A stretch of 25,415 nucleotides of DNA from JAAFKA01 sp044348925 (lineage in GTDB: Bacteria > Bacteroidota > Bacteroidia > Cytophagales > Thermoflexibacteraceae). The stretch's first letter is position 1, and each line of letters starts with the position of its first letter. Below the pieces are notes generated by a model. The model did no database searches and was not told where the DNA came from. It saw nothing but the letters and a program-made list of their open reading frames with translations. The position numbers and the translations under genes were made by a program. Positions 8,668 through 15,481 of this stretch are shown one piece after another. Where the stretch lies: NCBI GenBank assembly GCA_044348925.1, contig JBIKRY010000020.1:1-25415 (forward strand), given 5' to 3'.

Positions 8668-9798
8668 ATGTTAAGTTATTGGGAATCTACACATTTTATT
8701 TGCTATGACTACCTAATTATTGGCTCTGGTATTGTGGGTTTATCTACTGCCATTAGTTTGGCAGAAAAATATCCTACTGCAAAAATTGCCATTATGGAAC
8801 GAGGAATTTTCCCGACAGGTGCAAGTACACGCAATGCGGGTTTTGCTTGTTTTGGAAGTCTAACTGAATTATTAGCAGATTCTAAACTAATGCCCATAGA
8901 AAAAGTAGTAAATTTGGTAAAAGAAAGGTGGCAAGGATTAGAAAAATTAGTAGATAGAGTAGGCAAAAATGCCATAGACTATGAAAATTTGGGAGGCTAT
9001 GAAATGATAACCGAAAAGGAATTGCCTGCCCTCGAAAAATTAGAATTGGTAAATGAATGGTTATTTCCACTATTTCAGACCAATGTTTTTGAACGAAAAG
9101 ATGCACTTATTCAAACTTTTGGTTTTAATCCGAAGTATGTAAAAGCCTTGATTTTCAATAAGTTAGAAGGTCAAATAGATTCGGGCAAAATGATGCAAAG
9201 CCTGCTAAAAATAGCACAACAAAAAGGAATTACAATTTTTACAGGGGCAGAACTTGTAGACTGGAAAGACAATAACAAGATAGTAGAAGTACGCATAAAA
9301 GATTATGCACGCAAGGAAAATATTACTTTTATTAGCAAAAAATTGATTTTCTGTACCAATGCTTTTAGCAAAACATTTTTCCCAACTATAGACCTACAGG
9401 CAGGACGTGGGCAAGTATTTATTACCAAACCAATTCCAAATATAGCTTTTCGTGGGGCTTTTCATTATGACGAGGGTTATTTTTATTTTCGTAATGTAGG
9501 CGAAAATCGCATATTATTGGGTGGTGGACGAAATACAGATTTTTTGGGAGAACAAACTAGAGAAATTGCAACTACCGAAAAAATTATTGGAACACTAAAA
9601 ACCCTACTACAAGAAGTAATTTTGCCAAACACAACATTTGAAATAGAGCAAGAATGGGCAGGTATTATGGCATTTGGTGCTGTCAAAGAACCAATCATTG
9701 CATCACATTCTCCTAATGTATGCATGGGAATTAGGTGTGGGGGTATGGGAGTGGCTATTGGCACACAAATAGGGGAGAAATTAGCAAATTTGGTATAA
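8668..9798 (+). CDS. FAD-dependent oxidoreductase, DAO (DadA-like) family
   Basis: This 376-residue flavoenzyme has an N-terminal Rossmann FAD site, YDYLIIGSGIVGLS, with GSGIVG at 19-24 and the ribose-binding acid Glu44 in IMERG. The following GASTRNAGFACFG fits the flavin-contacting segment of D-amino-acid oxidase/glycine oxidase-like enzymes. The C-terminal CMGIRCGGMGVAIGTQIG is the second FAD-binding segment. Family members oxidise C-N bonds of amino acids or amines, but the substrate cannot be read from the sequence. It starts 97 bp after the sensor gene with no clear promoter between, so read-through is possible. Length is normal for the family and no break is seen. Confidence 0.9.
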   Translation: MLSYWESTHFICYDYLIIGSGIVGLSTAISLAEKYPTAKIAIMERGIFPTGASTRNAGFACFGSLTELLADSKLMPIEKVVNLVKERWQGLEKLVDRVGKNAIDYENLGGYEMITEKELPALEKLELVNEWLFPLFQTNVFERKDALIQTFGFNPKYVKALIFNKLEGQIDSGKMMQSLLKIAQQKGITIFTGAELVDWKDNNKIVEVRIKDYARKENITFISKKLIFCTNAFSKTFFPTIDLQAGRGQVFITKPIPNIAFRGAFHYDEGYFYFRNVGENRILLGGGRNTDFLGEQTREIATTEKIIGTLKTLLQEVILPNTTFEIEQEWAGIMAFGAVKEPIIASHSPNVCMGIRCGGMGVAIGTQIGEKLANLV

Positions 9799-9905
9799 AT
9801 AATGACAACTAAATTAGCTAAAATTTAAACTTAATACTACAACATTCTCTATCTGCTTTTCTCTGTCCTCGTCTTATCCAATTTTTTATGATAATTTGTA
9901 GATAC

Positions 9906-9969
9906 GCTACGTTGTGTAGCAGTTGTATATTTGCCTTCTTGCAAATGAAATTAACGTGAACTACGGATT
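9906..9969 (-). repeat. Dispersed palindromic repeat, copy R2
   Basis: Read on the minus strand, AATCCGTAGTTCACGTTA (9969-9952) is followed by TTTGCA-A-GAAGGCAAATATAC (9945-9925), 10 bases, then CAACGTAGC (9914-9906). The second part matches 14888-14927 with the same 10-base gap. The first part matches 10247-10264 exactly in inverted orientation, so the pair forms an 18-bp perfect inverted repeat around the BIME. Confidence 0.75.
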
Positions 9970-10014
9970 ACTTTATGGATAATCAATGAGTTAAAAGTAA
10001 AATATATAATAAAC

Positions 10015-10160
10015 TAATTTGCGTAGTAGTAGTAGTACGGAACTCCTGTTCCGTACAAATCGTAGAAACAGAGGCTTTTGTAGTAAACTCTGCTCTAAAA
10101 TGTTTGTTTCATTTGGTAAATCATGTACGGAACTGGAGTTCCGTACTACTACACAACTTA
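10015..10160 (+). repeat. REP/BIME-like element, copy A
   Basis: This 146-bp element has imperfect terminal inverted repeats (TAATTTGCGTAG and CTACACAACTTA). Each end carries a hairpin: TACGGAAC-TCCT-GTTCCGTA at 10036-10055 and TACGGAACTGGAGTTCCGTA at 10126-10145. Each hairpin is preceded on its own strand by GTAG (10032-10035; CTAC at 10146-10149). A GTAG tetranucleotide followed by a palindrome, in two inverted copies, is the layout of REP sequences in BIMEs that are moved by TnpA-REP (RAYT) transposases. A second copy in opposite orientation is at 15482-15615. No transposase is encoded in the window. Confidence 0.8.
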
Positions 10161-10189
10161 CATTATTTATGTTGCAATTTACCTAACTG

Positions 10190-10264
10190 ATTCGTTTAGG
10201 CAGCTCCGTCTAAATGTAAATATCCCCCTTCCATTAGTAGAATTTTAATCCGTAGTTCACGTTA
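10190..10264 (+). repeat. Dispersed repeat, copy R3
   Basis: AATCCGTAGTTCACGTTA at 10247-10264 is identical to part of R1 and R2. About 40 bp upstream a hairpin (TTTAGGC, loop AGCTCC, GTCTAAA) followed by TAAATATCC resembles, with divergence, the hairpin-AATATAC part of R1. Together with R2 it flanks the BIME copy A. Confidence 0.65.
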
Positions 10265-10360
10265 TTTAATTTATTAGACGTTATTAAGGTTTGTAGCATA
10301 GACTTTAGTAATCTATATGTTAAAATACGATTTTTAAATTTTTTCTTTCAGGGAGTATAA

Positions 10361-10410
10361 AATCCTACAAAATCCCAAAAAGTCCCTATCAGTCCTAACT
10401 AATCTTTGCG
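10361..10410 (+). promoter_or_regulatory. Five 10-bp-phased ARTCY motifs
   Basis: Five successive 10-base blocks begin AATCC, AATCC, AGTCC, AGTCC and AATCT. The TC core repeats at exactly 10-bp intervals, placing every copy on the same face of the helix, about 135-180 bp upstream of the small LuxR-type gene. This could be a binding array for a regulator. The phasing is visible; the function is inferred. Confidence 0.35.
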
Positions 10411-10477
10411 AATATTGTAACACGAAAAACAAGTAAACAGGCTAAAATAGTACCTAAAATAGCTATAAAACACTACA

Positions 10478-10525
10478 TATAGTCAAGTTACGTGATTTTT
10501 CGCATTTTATTTATATATACTTTTG
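10478..10525 (+). promoter_or_regulatory. Promoter and operator-like site of the mini-LuxR gene
   Basis: The -7 box TACTTTTG (10518-10525) matches TAnnTTTG. Forty bases upstream begins TATAGTCAA-N6-TGATTT (10478-10498). The same motif, with the same spacing to an identical TACTTTTG, lies at 10864-10911 before the next gene. The motif covers the -33 region and upstream, fitting a regulator site. The leader is only about 15 nt. Confidence 0.6.
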
Positions 10526-10543
10526 CTAAAACCCCAACTTCTT

Positions 10544-10846
10544 ATGTCAAAAATAGATTTAACGAACACCGAATACGAAATATTATTGCTTTTGGCTCAA
10601 AATCCCTTGCTTACCAATAAACAAATAGCCTCAGAAAGACAAAAAACGAAGGCAAGTGGTATTGCCACCGAACAAAAAAATATTTCGGAACATACTGTAG
10701 CCTCGCATATTCGCAATATTCTTACAAAACTACGCTTAGAAAGTCGTTACTTAATTCAATCGTATGCTATTAGCAAATCTTTGTATTGCCCTAATCCTAA
10801 TTGTAAGTGTGTAGATAATGCTGTAATTATCAAAAATAAAAAATAA
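10544..10846 (+). CDS. Small LuxR/GerE-type HTH protein
   Basis: This is a 100-residue protein from the ATG at 10544; an in-frame TTG at 10523 lies inside the -7 box and is unlikely. Residues 6-80 align in pattern with the LuxR C-terminal HTH: LTNTEYEILLLLAQN, TNKQIAS, then NISEHTVASHIRNILTKL. About 13 extra residues (33-45, QKTKASGIATEQK) sit between the two DNA-reading helices. There is no receiver or sensor domain. The tail has three cysteines (C82, C87, C89 in YCPNPNCKC) that could bind a metal or sense redox state. It probably binds DNA as a transcription regulator. The next gene carries the same promoter-proximal motif, suggesting a shared regulator, perhaps this protein itself. The fold is fairly sure; target and signal are unknown. 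Confidence 0.75.
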   Translation: MSKIDLTNTEYEILLLLAQNPLLTNKQIASERQKTKASGIATEQKNISEHTVASHIRNILTKLRLESRYLIQSYAISKSLYCPNPNCKCVDNAVIIKNKK

Positions 10847-10863
10847 TATCCCAAAACAAGCTA

Positions 10864-10911
10864 TATAGTCAAATATGATGATTTATAGTGGCATTAGATT
10901 ACATACTTTTG
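10864..10911 (+). promoter_or_regulatory. Promoter and operator-like site of the OMP gene
   Basis: TATAGTCAA-N6-TGATTT (10864-10884) lies 40 bases, start to start, before the -7 box TACTTTTG (10904-10911). This is the same arrangement as at 10478-10525. The leader to the ATG at 11001 is long, about 80 nt and very T-rich. Confidence 0.6.
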
Positions 10912-11000
10912 TAAATAAATGTTAAATATAAACTTTTTTTCTAATTTAATTATTTTATTTTTTTTATCACAAATTATTTTACCCTAAACACATTAAATAT

Positions 11001-11510
11001 ATGACAAAAATTAAGTTAGTATTCGTAATCCTTGCTATGGCATTTGCTATGTTTATTTTGCCAAATTATGCAAAAGCACAATTTGCAGTATCGGGCAATA
11101 TTGGTTTTAATTTGCCAATAGACAACCAAAAAGTAGGCTATGGGGCTGGTATCAAAGGAATGTACTTTGTAAACCCAAAATTTGCAGTAGGTGCAAGTTT
11201 GCAATATCTACGCTTTAACTATTATTGGGACGTAACCCTAACCACATATTCTGGTTTTGCAAACTATTATTTTACAGAATCGGGCTTCCGTCCATACATA
11301 GGTGCAGATTTGGGTTTGTATAGGTATGCTTGGTCTTACTATTATGCTGATGATAGTTATATTGGTATAGCACCTACTTTAGGATTTTTATACGATTTCA
11401 ATGAGCAGTGGGCTTTAGATATGAATGCAAAATATGCTTTATTACTTAGTTCTGGTGGTCTTAAATTAGCACCTATCAATATTGGCGTGCATTATTACAT
11501 TAGTAGATAA
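11001..11510 (+). CDS. Outer-membrane beta-barrel protein
   Basis: This 169-residue protein has a clear signal peptide, probably cut after AKA at residue 26. The rest alternates polar and hydrophobic/aromatic residues in short strands (for example GAGIKGMYFVNPKFAVGASLQYLRF and RPYIGADLGLYRY) and ends in YYISR. This is typical of the OMP_b-brl/opacity-like eight-strand barrels common in Bacteroidota. It is likely an outer-membrane structural or adhesin-type protein; no enzyme motif is seen. It has its own promoter, with the operator-like motif shared with the small LuxR-type gene upstream. Confidence 0.8.
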   Translation: MTKIKLVFVILAMAFAMFILPNYAKAQFAVSGNIGFNLPIDNQKVGYGAGIKGMYFVNPKFAVGASLQYLRFNYYWDVTLTTYSGFANYYFTESGFRPYIGADLGLYRYAWSYYYADDSYIGIAPTLGFLYDFNEQWALDMNAKYALLLSSGGLKLAPINIGVHYYISR

Positions 11511-11520
11511 TTTTACTTAT

Positions 11521-11593
11521 GATTTATGATTTTTTGTCATGTTTTTAAACTGTAAGCACATAACGACAGGGAAAAATAAAAGAATCATAAATC
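11521..11593. repeat. 11-bp inverted repeat before the CsgG-like gene
   Basis: GATTTATGATT (11521-11531) and AATCATAAATC (11583-11593) are perfectly complementary with a 51-base loop, in the 100-bp gap between the OMP gene and the CsgG-like gene. No TAnnTTTG box is visible here. It could be an operator pair or an RNA stem. Confidence 0.4.
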
Positions 11594-11610
11594 TCTAACT
11601 TTTTAAATTT

Positions 11611-12609
11611 ATGACCATGAAAACAAAAATAAAATTTTTAGCTTTTATAATGACTTTTTTCAGTCTAACAACCTTTGGACAAGGTATTTTTGGCAGTAGT
11701 AATAGCACTACTTGGAACAAAATAGAAGCAGAATTTCCTATCAAAAAACAATTTGATATGGATAAGTATAAAAAAATTATTGTTGGAGATTTTTATACTC
11801 CAGTAGGACTTAAAGCTGCAAAAGGCTCTGATCTTGTAGAAGAAACAGGCAATCAATTTCTTTCTTTAGAGGGCGTAACGGTATTGGAAAGACAATATTT
11901 GGCAAATATAATGAAAGAACAAAAACTAAATTCTTCTGGACTCATAGATGAATCTACAGCTATTGCTCTTGGAAAATTTATTGGTTCAGGTCTGATGGTT
12001 GTTGGCAGAATTCAACGAGATAGTTATGTCGATTTTGTTAATTCTACCAATACATTTATTGCTGTTGGCGGTTGCAAAACAACCAATGTACGAGAAGGAA
12101 AATATACTTTAACAGTCAATATTAAACTATTGGATTTGGTAACTGCCCGATTGTTGTTTTCTAAAAATATTCAAGTGTTTTATAGCCGAAGTTCTTCGCC
12201 TGCGTTTTGTGTACAACCTGAATTATTTAATGCCGAAGATTTGTATGCAGATTGTTTGCGAACTTTTGGGAAAGAATTTTTAAATATTTTTAAAGACAGT
12301 AAAAGAAAAGTAAGTATAGAACTCGAAAGAGATTCAAAACTTGACGACCAACTTCGGAAAGCTATTGTCAATTTTAATATTGGAAACATAGACGAAGGGT
12401 ATAAAATGCTTGAAGATATGACCAAACGCACAGACTTAAAAGACCCTGCAAAAGCTAAAGCATTTTATAATTTGGGAATTGTTCAAATTAATAAGGGAGA
12501 TTTGGAAGAAGGCGTAAAAAATTTGCAACAAGCATACGTCTTACAAGACAAAAATCCAAAATATTTGGAAACATATTCCAATGCTAAAAAACAACTAAAT
12601 GGAGAATAA
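11611..12609 (+). CDS. CsgG-family protein with C-terminal TPRs
   Basis: This 332-residue exported protein has a signal peptide (…FFSLTTFGQG) but no lipobox cysteine, unlike E. coli CsgG. Residues about 50-210 carry CsgG-family marks: a strand like KKIIVGDF, VLERQYLANIMKEQKL near 91-106, the helix IALGKFIGSGLMVVGRI near 121-137, and YTLTVNIKLLDLVTARLLFS. Residues about 244-321 form two TPR-like helical hairpins. The start may be 11611 or the second ATG at 11617. The next gene begins 2 bp after its stop, so they are co-transcribed. Without lipidation a secretion pore is doubtful; it may be a periplasmic scaffold. Curli partners (CsgA/B/E/F) are not present. Confidence 0.82.
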   Translation: MTMKTKIKFLAFIMTFFSLTTFGQGIFGSSNSTTWNKIEAEFPIKKQFDMDKYKKIIVGDFYTPVGLKAAKGSDLVEETGNQFLSLEGVTVLERQYLANIMKEQKLNSSGLIDESTAIALGKFIGSGLMVVGRIQRDSYVDFVNSTNTFIAVGGCKTTNVREGKYTLTVNIKLLDLVTARLLFSKNIQVFYSRSSSPAFCVQPELFNAEDLYADCLRTFGKEFLNIFKDSKRKVSIELERDSKLDDQLRKAIVNFNIGNIDEGYKMLEDMTKRTDLKDPAKAKAFYNLGIVQINKGDLEEGVKNLQQAYVLQDKNPKYLETYSNAKKQLNGE

Positions 12610-12611
12610 AC

Positions 12612-13322
12612 ATGGCAAGTTTAAAAAATTTAGGAACTATTGCTGCGGGTACAATTAGCGTGGTAGGGGCTGTAATAACGGGGGTTAATGAAGGCACAGA
12701 TGTATGGGACAAAATATTTGGAGATAAAGACGAGGCAAAAGTTGCTAAAATAGATACCGTTGGCAAAAATAAAACTCAAGCAACCCAATTACATACTGGA
12801 AATAATGGAAATATTAGCATTGCAAAACCTGCTGCACCTGCACTTTCTAAAGCAATGCTCAATAATCCATCGCCAAATAAAAATGGGATTCAAGACGTTT
12901 GTGTGGCAGTAATAGCAGAAAATAAATTTGATAATTTGCTGGGAAATCAAGTTACAAATATATTAAGGTCGAAGGGCTATGATGCAAACAACTACTTTTT
13001 TACCCAAGAAGCAATCAATAGAGGATATGTAGGCAAAGTTTTTAATATGGAAAGTAGGGCTATTTTGGATTTAGGCTTAGCAAACTTTGCAGACGAGGCT
13101 TTTATTGGATTTCTAACCCTTGAATCTTCGTCTGTAGATATAGACGGAAATGTAATACACAATGCAGTTGCACGTTTTCATAGTAATTGGCTCAATTTGA
13201 AAACACAGGCACTGTTACGTGAAATCTCTTTTGATGCAAAAGGAGTCGGTTTTACGGAGGTAGAAGCAAAACGAAAAGCACAAAAAGCACTGCTCGAAGA
13301 ACTCAAAGGGCAGTTTCAATAA
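12612..13322 (+). CDS. Hypothetical protein, possible CsgG/LpoB-like fold
   Basis: This 236-residue protein is not confidently recognised. It begins with a glycine- and valine-rich hydrophobic stretch (residues about 8-25, GTIAAGTISVVGAVITGV) without a normal charged signal, followed by a low-complexity linker. Residues about 93-235 have an alpha/beta pattern (DVCVAVIAENKFDNLLGNQV) and end in AKGVGFTEVEAKRKAQKALLEEL. That ending is like the tail of FlgO/LPP20/LpoB-type proteins, which share the CsgG-like fold. It starts 2 bp after the CsgG-TPR gene and 41 bp before the PKD/PPC lipoprotein gene, so it probably works with them at the cell envelope. The fold and role are inferred from pattern and context only. 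Confidence 0.7.
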   Translation: MASLKNLGTIAAGTISVVGAVITGVNEGTDVWDKIFGDKDEAKVAKIDTVGKNKTQATQLHTGNNGNISIAKPAAPALSKAMLNNPSPNKNGIQDVCVAVIAENKFDNLLGNQVTNILRSKGYDANNYFFTQEAINRGYVGKVFNMESRAILDLGLANFADEAFIGFLTLESSSVDIDGNVIHNAVARFHSNWLNLKTQALLREISFDAKGVGFTEVEAKRKAQKALLEELKGQFQ

Positions 13323-13363
13323 AAAAATCATATTATTTCCACATTTAAACCCAAATACTAATC

Positions 13364-14716
13364 ATGAAAACCATTAAATTAATCTATCTGGTGCTATTTG
13401 TAGCACTTTTGGCGGGTTGTAAAAAAGACGATACTGCACCTACAGGTACGAATCCAACACCACCTACAGGAAGTTCGGCAACGGCAAACTTCACGTTTAC
13501 GCCTGCGTCAGGCGTTGCCCCTTTGCAAGTACAGTTTACCAATATTTCAAACAATGCTACAAGTTATGCTTGGGATTTTGGCAACGGACAAACTTCAGCA
13601 GTAGCAAATGCAAGCACAACTTATACTACCGCAGGTACATATACTATAAAATTGACTGCAAAAGGGGCAGATGGTAAAACAAGTGTGAAAACAGCAAGTA
13701 TTACCGTTACTGCACCGCCAACACCTGTAGTACAGACCTATGAGTTCAAGGATAAGTGGATTTCGGCGGGAGGCAGAGACCCTAAATCTTATCGTAATCA
13801 TCATTATACGTTTGAGTTGAAAGAAGAAACTACTATTGATGTGATACTTACTTCTTCGGGAGATGTAGATATGTATCTGTTCAATGAATTAGACTTCCAA
13901 ATTGCTTTTACAAATACAAGTCGTACTACTGCCAACATTAAAAGTACCTTGAAAGCAGGAAAATACAGATTAATTGCCATAGGAAGAGAAGGTGCAGAAT
14001 CTAATTACACACTTACTTTTACAGGTAAATTTGCTGCAAAACCTGAAAAAGTAGTTTCGCAATATCAAGAAGTAATTGGAAAATGGTCATATACTAATAG
14101 TAGTGAAGCTAATTCTGCAAGAAATAGACACTATGACATAGAAATTACACAAGATTCACAATTAGATTTGATTTTAAGTTCTACATTTGATACGAAAATA
14201 TTTGTGATAAATTCACTTGGTTTTACACAACAAATTTCACGTTTTGGTGATAAAACAATATGGGCAGCTATAACTGCAAAAAAAGGTAAATACAGAATAG
14301 TTGTGAGTTCTAGAGTAGATTCTCCTAATGCTAATTTTGTATTAAATATTTTTGGACAGTTTGTCAATGTTATAGAAATAAAATCTATTGAACAACAATT
14401 AACAGGCTCGTGGACAAATTCTTCTACTCTTGCTACTTCGCCAAATAATCCTAAATATAATATTGAAATTACAGAGGATTCTATGCTTGATTTAATCATA
14501 GAAGGTGCAGGAATCAACCCACGATACTATCTTTTAAATGATAAAAATGATGTTGTGGCTACTTTTACTAATTTTGGCTCTGATGGCATTCAAGGTGCTA
14601 TAAATCTCAAAAAAGGGGTTTATACTATTGTGGCGGCCACCCGATTAGAGAACCAACGAGGAAACTTTACCTTAACCGTTTTCGGTCATTACATCAGCAA
14701 TTTTAGATTAAAGTAA
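13364..14716 (+). CDS. Lipoprotein with PKD domain and three PPC-like repeats
   Basis: This 450-residue surface or outer-membrane lipoprotein has a signal ending in LVALLAGC with lipidated Cys19, then a Thr/Pro-rich spacer. A PKD domain (about 41-118) contains SYAWDFGNG and TYTTAGTYTIKLTA. Three tandem beta domains resembling bacterial pre-peptidase C-terminal (PPC) domains follow. They start at W132, W241 and W350, exactly 109 apart, and each ends in a strand with Gly (G221, G331, G441). Each has (K/N)xxY-x-(F/I)-E, then 'LDL/IDVIL', then 'KGKYRI/KGVYTIV'. There is no attached protease, so this is probably a binding protein for carbohydrate or protein. It is the third gene of the CsgG-TPR operon. 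A likely terminator follows. Confidence 0.87.
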   Translation: MKTIKLIYLVLFVALLAGCKKDDTAPTGTNPTPPTGSSATANFTFTPASGVAPLQVQFTNISNNATSYAWDFGNGQTSAVANASTTYTTAGTYTIKLTAKGADGKTSVKTASITVTAPPTPVVQTYEFKDKWISAGGRDPKSYRNHHYTFELKEETTIDVILTSSGDVDMYLFNELDFQIAFTNTSRTTANIKSTLKAGKYRLIAIGREGAESNYTLTFTGKFAAKPEKVVSQYQEVIGKWSYTNSSEANSARNRHYDIEITQDSQLDLILSSTFDTKIFVINSLGFTQQISRFGDKTIWAAITAKKGKYRIVVSSRVDSPNANFVLNIFGQFVNVIEIKSIEQQLTGSWTNSSTLATSPNNPKYNIEITEDSMLDLIIEGAGINPRYYLLNDKNDVVATFTNFGSDGIQGAINLKKGVYTIVAATRLENQRGNFTLTVFGHYISNFRLK

Positions 14717-14730
14717 AAGGAAAGTATAGA

Positions 14731-14768
14731 AACCTCGGCGGTAGCTTTGTTGCCTGCGAAGGTTTTTT
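14731..14768 (+). terminator. Probable terminator after the PKD/PPC lipoprotein gene
   Basis: AACCTCGG at 14731 and CGAAGGTT ending at 14764 form an imperfect, bulged stem whose 3' arm runs into TTTTTT. It lies 15 bp after the stop codon, at the end of the three-gene operon. Confidence 0.5.
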
Positions 14769-14785
14769 CTAAATGTTTCCTATTT

Positions 14786-14824
14786 TGAAACTGTGGCAGT
14801 TTTTTAGGCTGCCAACAGTTTTCA
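14786..14824. repeat. Hairpin repeat
   Basis: GAAACTGTGGCAG (14787-14799) pairs with CTGCCAACAGTTTTC (14809-14823) with small bulges. The minus-strand phrase GGCAGCCTAAA resembles GCAGCCTAAA at 17790-17799, hinting at a related palindromic family. It could also act as a backup terminator. Confidence 0.45.
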
Positions 14825-14887
14825 AATTCTACATACAATCTCTATAACTATTCCACATAAACAAATAAAAGCCTAAACAACCGTGTA

Positions 14888-14927
14888 TTTGCATGAAGGC
14901 AAATATACATTTGACGTGCAACGTAGC
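14888..14927 (+). repeat. Dispersed palindromic repeat, copy R4
   Basis: TTTGCA-T-GAAGGCAAATATAC (14888-14908), 10 bases, then CAACGTAGC (14919-14927). The same two blocks with the same 10-base spacing are found at 9945-9906 on the minus strand. Confidence 0.7.
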
Positions 14928-15002
14928 TTTGTTATCTTTTTTTATTTTTTCCCAAATTTCATTTCCAAGTTCTTTTTAAGAAATAAAAAAAACTATTTTT
15001 TC

Positions 15003-15033
15003 TTTGCTATCTGTTTTTTTATTCGTACTATTC
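15003..15033 (+). promoter_or_regulatory. Promoter of the YbjN-like gene
   Basis: TTTG (15003-15006), a 19-base spacer and TACTATTC (15026-15033) fit TTTG-N19-TAnnTTTG with a slightly degenerate -7 box. The leader to the ATG at 15071 would be about 30 nt. Confidence 0.5.
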
Positions 15034-15070
15034 GAACAAAATTAAGACCACCAAACTAAAACAAGCTAAT

Positions 15071-15472
15071 ATGAAAGATTTTAAGCATTTTCTCCAAACC
15101 TATTGCGAAAAAACAGGCAATCATTTTTTAGAATACTCGGATACTATTTCCATTATTACCCTCCATTTATCCAATAACCGCAAACAAGAAGTACACTCTT
15201 ATCTTATAGAAAGAGATGGAATTTTGTTGGTAGAATTTATGTCTAAAGTGCTTGATTTGGAAAAACAAACAGTAGATTATAAAGAAATTTTACAACTCAA
15301 TCAGCAATGGTGTTGCTATAGCCGTTTTATCATTTATGGCGGTATGTTGCAATGTGCAGCTTCGGCACACCATACAGAATCCAGTGCCAAACAAATGGCT
15401 GCCATGCTCGAAGAAGTAGGAAAATTAGCAGACCAAATGGAATTAGAAATCACAGGGGAAGATGTATTTTAA
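15071..15472 (+). CDS. Hypothetical YbjN-like small protein
   Basis: This is a 133-residue cytoplasmic protein with no signal or membrane span. The pattern of N-terminal helix, antiparallel strands (ISIITLHLS, QEVHSYLIERDGILLVEF), then KEILQLNQQWCCYSRFIIYGG and a C-terminal amphipathic helix (SSAKQMAAMLEEVGKLADQME) resembles the YbjN/CesT-chaperone-like fold. Such proteins are poorly characterised, and type III chaperone-like members bind client proteins. It has its own promoter and stands alone: the upstream operon ends at a terminator and a BIME copy follows. The fold call is an inference from pattern; the function is unknown. Confidence 0.7.
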   Translation: MKDFKHFLQTYCEKTGNHFLEYSDTISIITLHLSNNRKQEVHSYLIERDGILLVEFMSKVLDLEKQTVDYKEILQLNQQWCCYSRFIIYGGMLQCAASAHHTESSAKQMAAMLEEVGKLADQMELEITGEDVF

Positions 15473-15481
15473 TAGCTAATC

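Larger units (their letters stand above)
9799..10543. other. Gene-free repeat block
   Basis: These 745 bp hold no convincing gene. From left to right there is an inverted copy of the R repeat (9906-9969), a REP/BIME-like element (10015-10160), another R copy (10190-10264), five 10-bp-phased ARTCY motifs (10361-10410) and the promoter region of the small LuxR-type gene (10478-10525). The block appears to be a landing site for short palindromic elements. Confidence 0.7.
14717..15070. other. Gene-free block with palindromes
   Basis: These 354 bp contain a probable terminator (14731-14768), a second hairpin (14786-14824), a copy of the R repeat (14888-14927) and a promoter for the next gene (15003-15033). 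No coding region is supported. Confidence 0.65.

Noticed and set aside
10015..10264. Repeat block as a CRISPR array
   Set aside because: The repeats are inverted hairpins, not evenly spaced direct repeats with unique spacers, and no cas gene is present.
11611..12609. Curli secretion channel CsgG proper
   Set aside because: There is no lipobox cysteine, extra TPRs are present, and no curli subunit or accessory genes are nearby. Only the family-level call is kept.
14131..14517. Antisense open frame of 128 codons within the PKD/PPC lipoprotein gene
   Set aside because: It is a shadow of the repeat-bearing gene on the other strand, with no known domain and no promoter.
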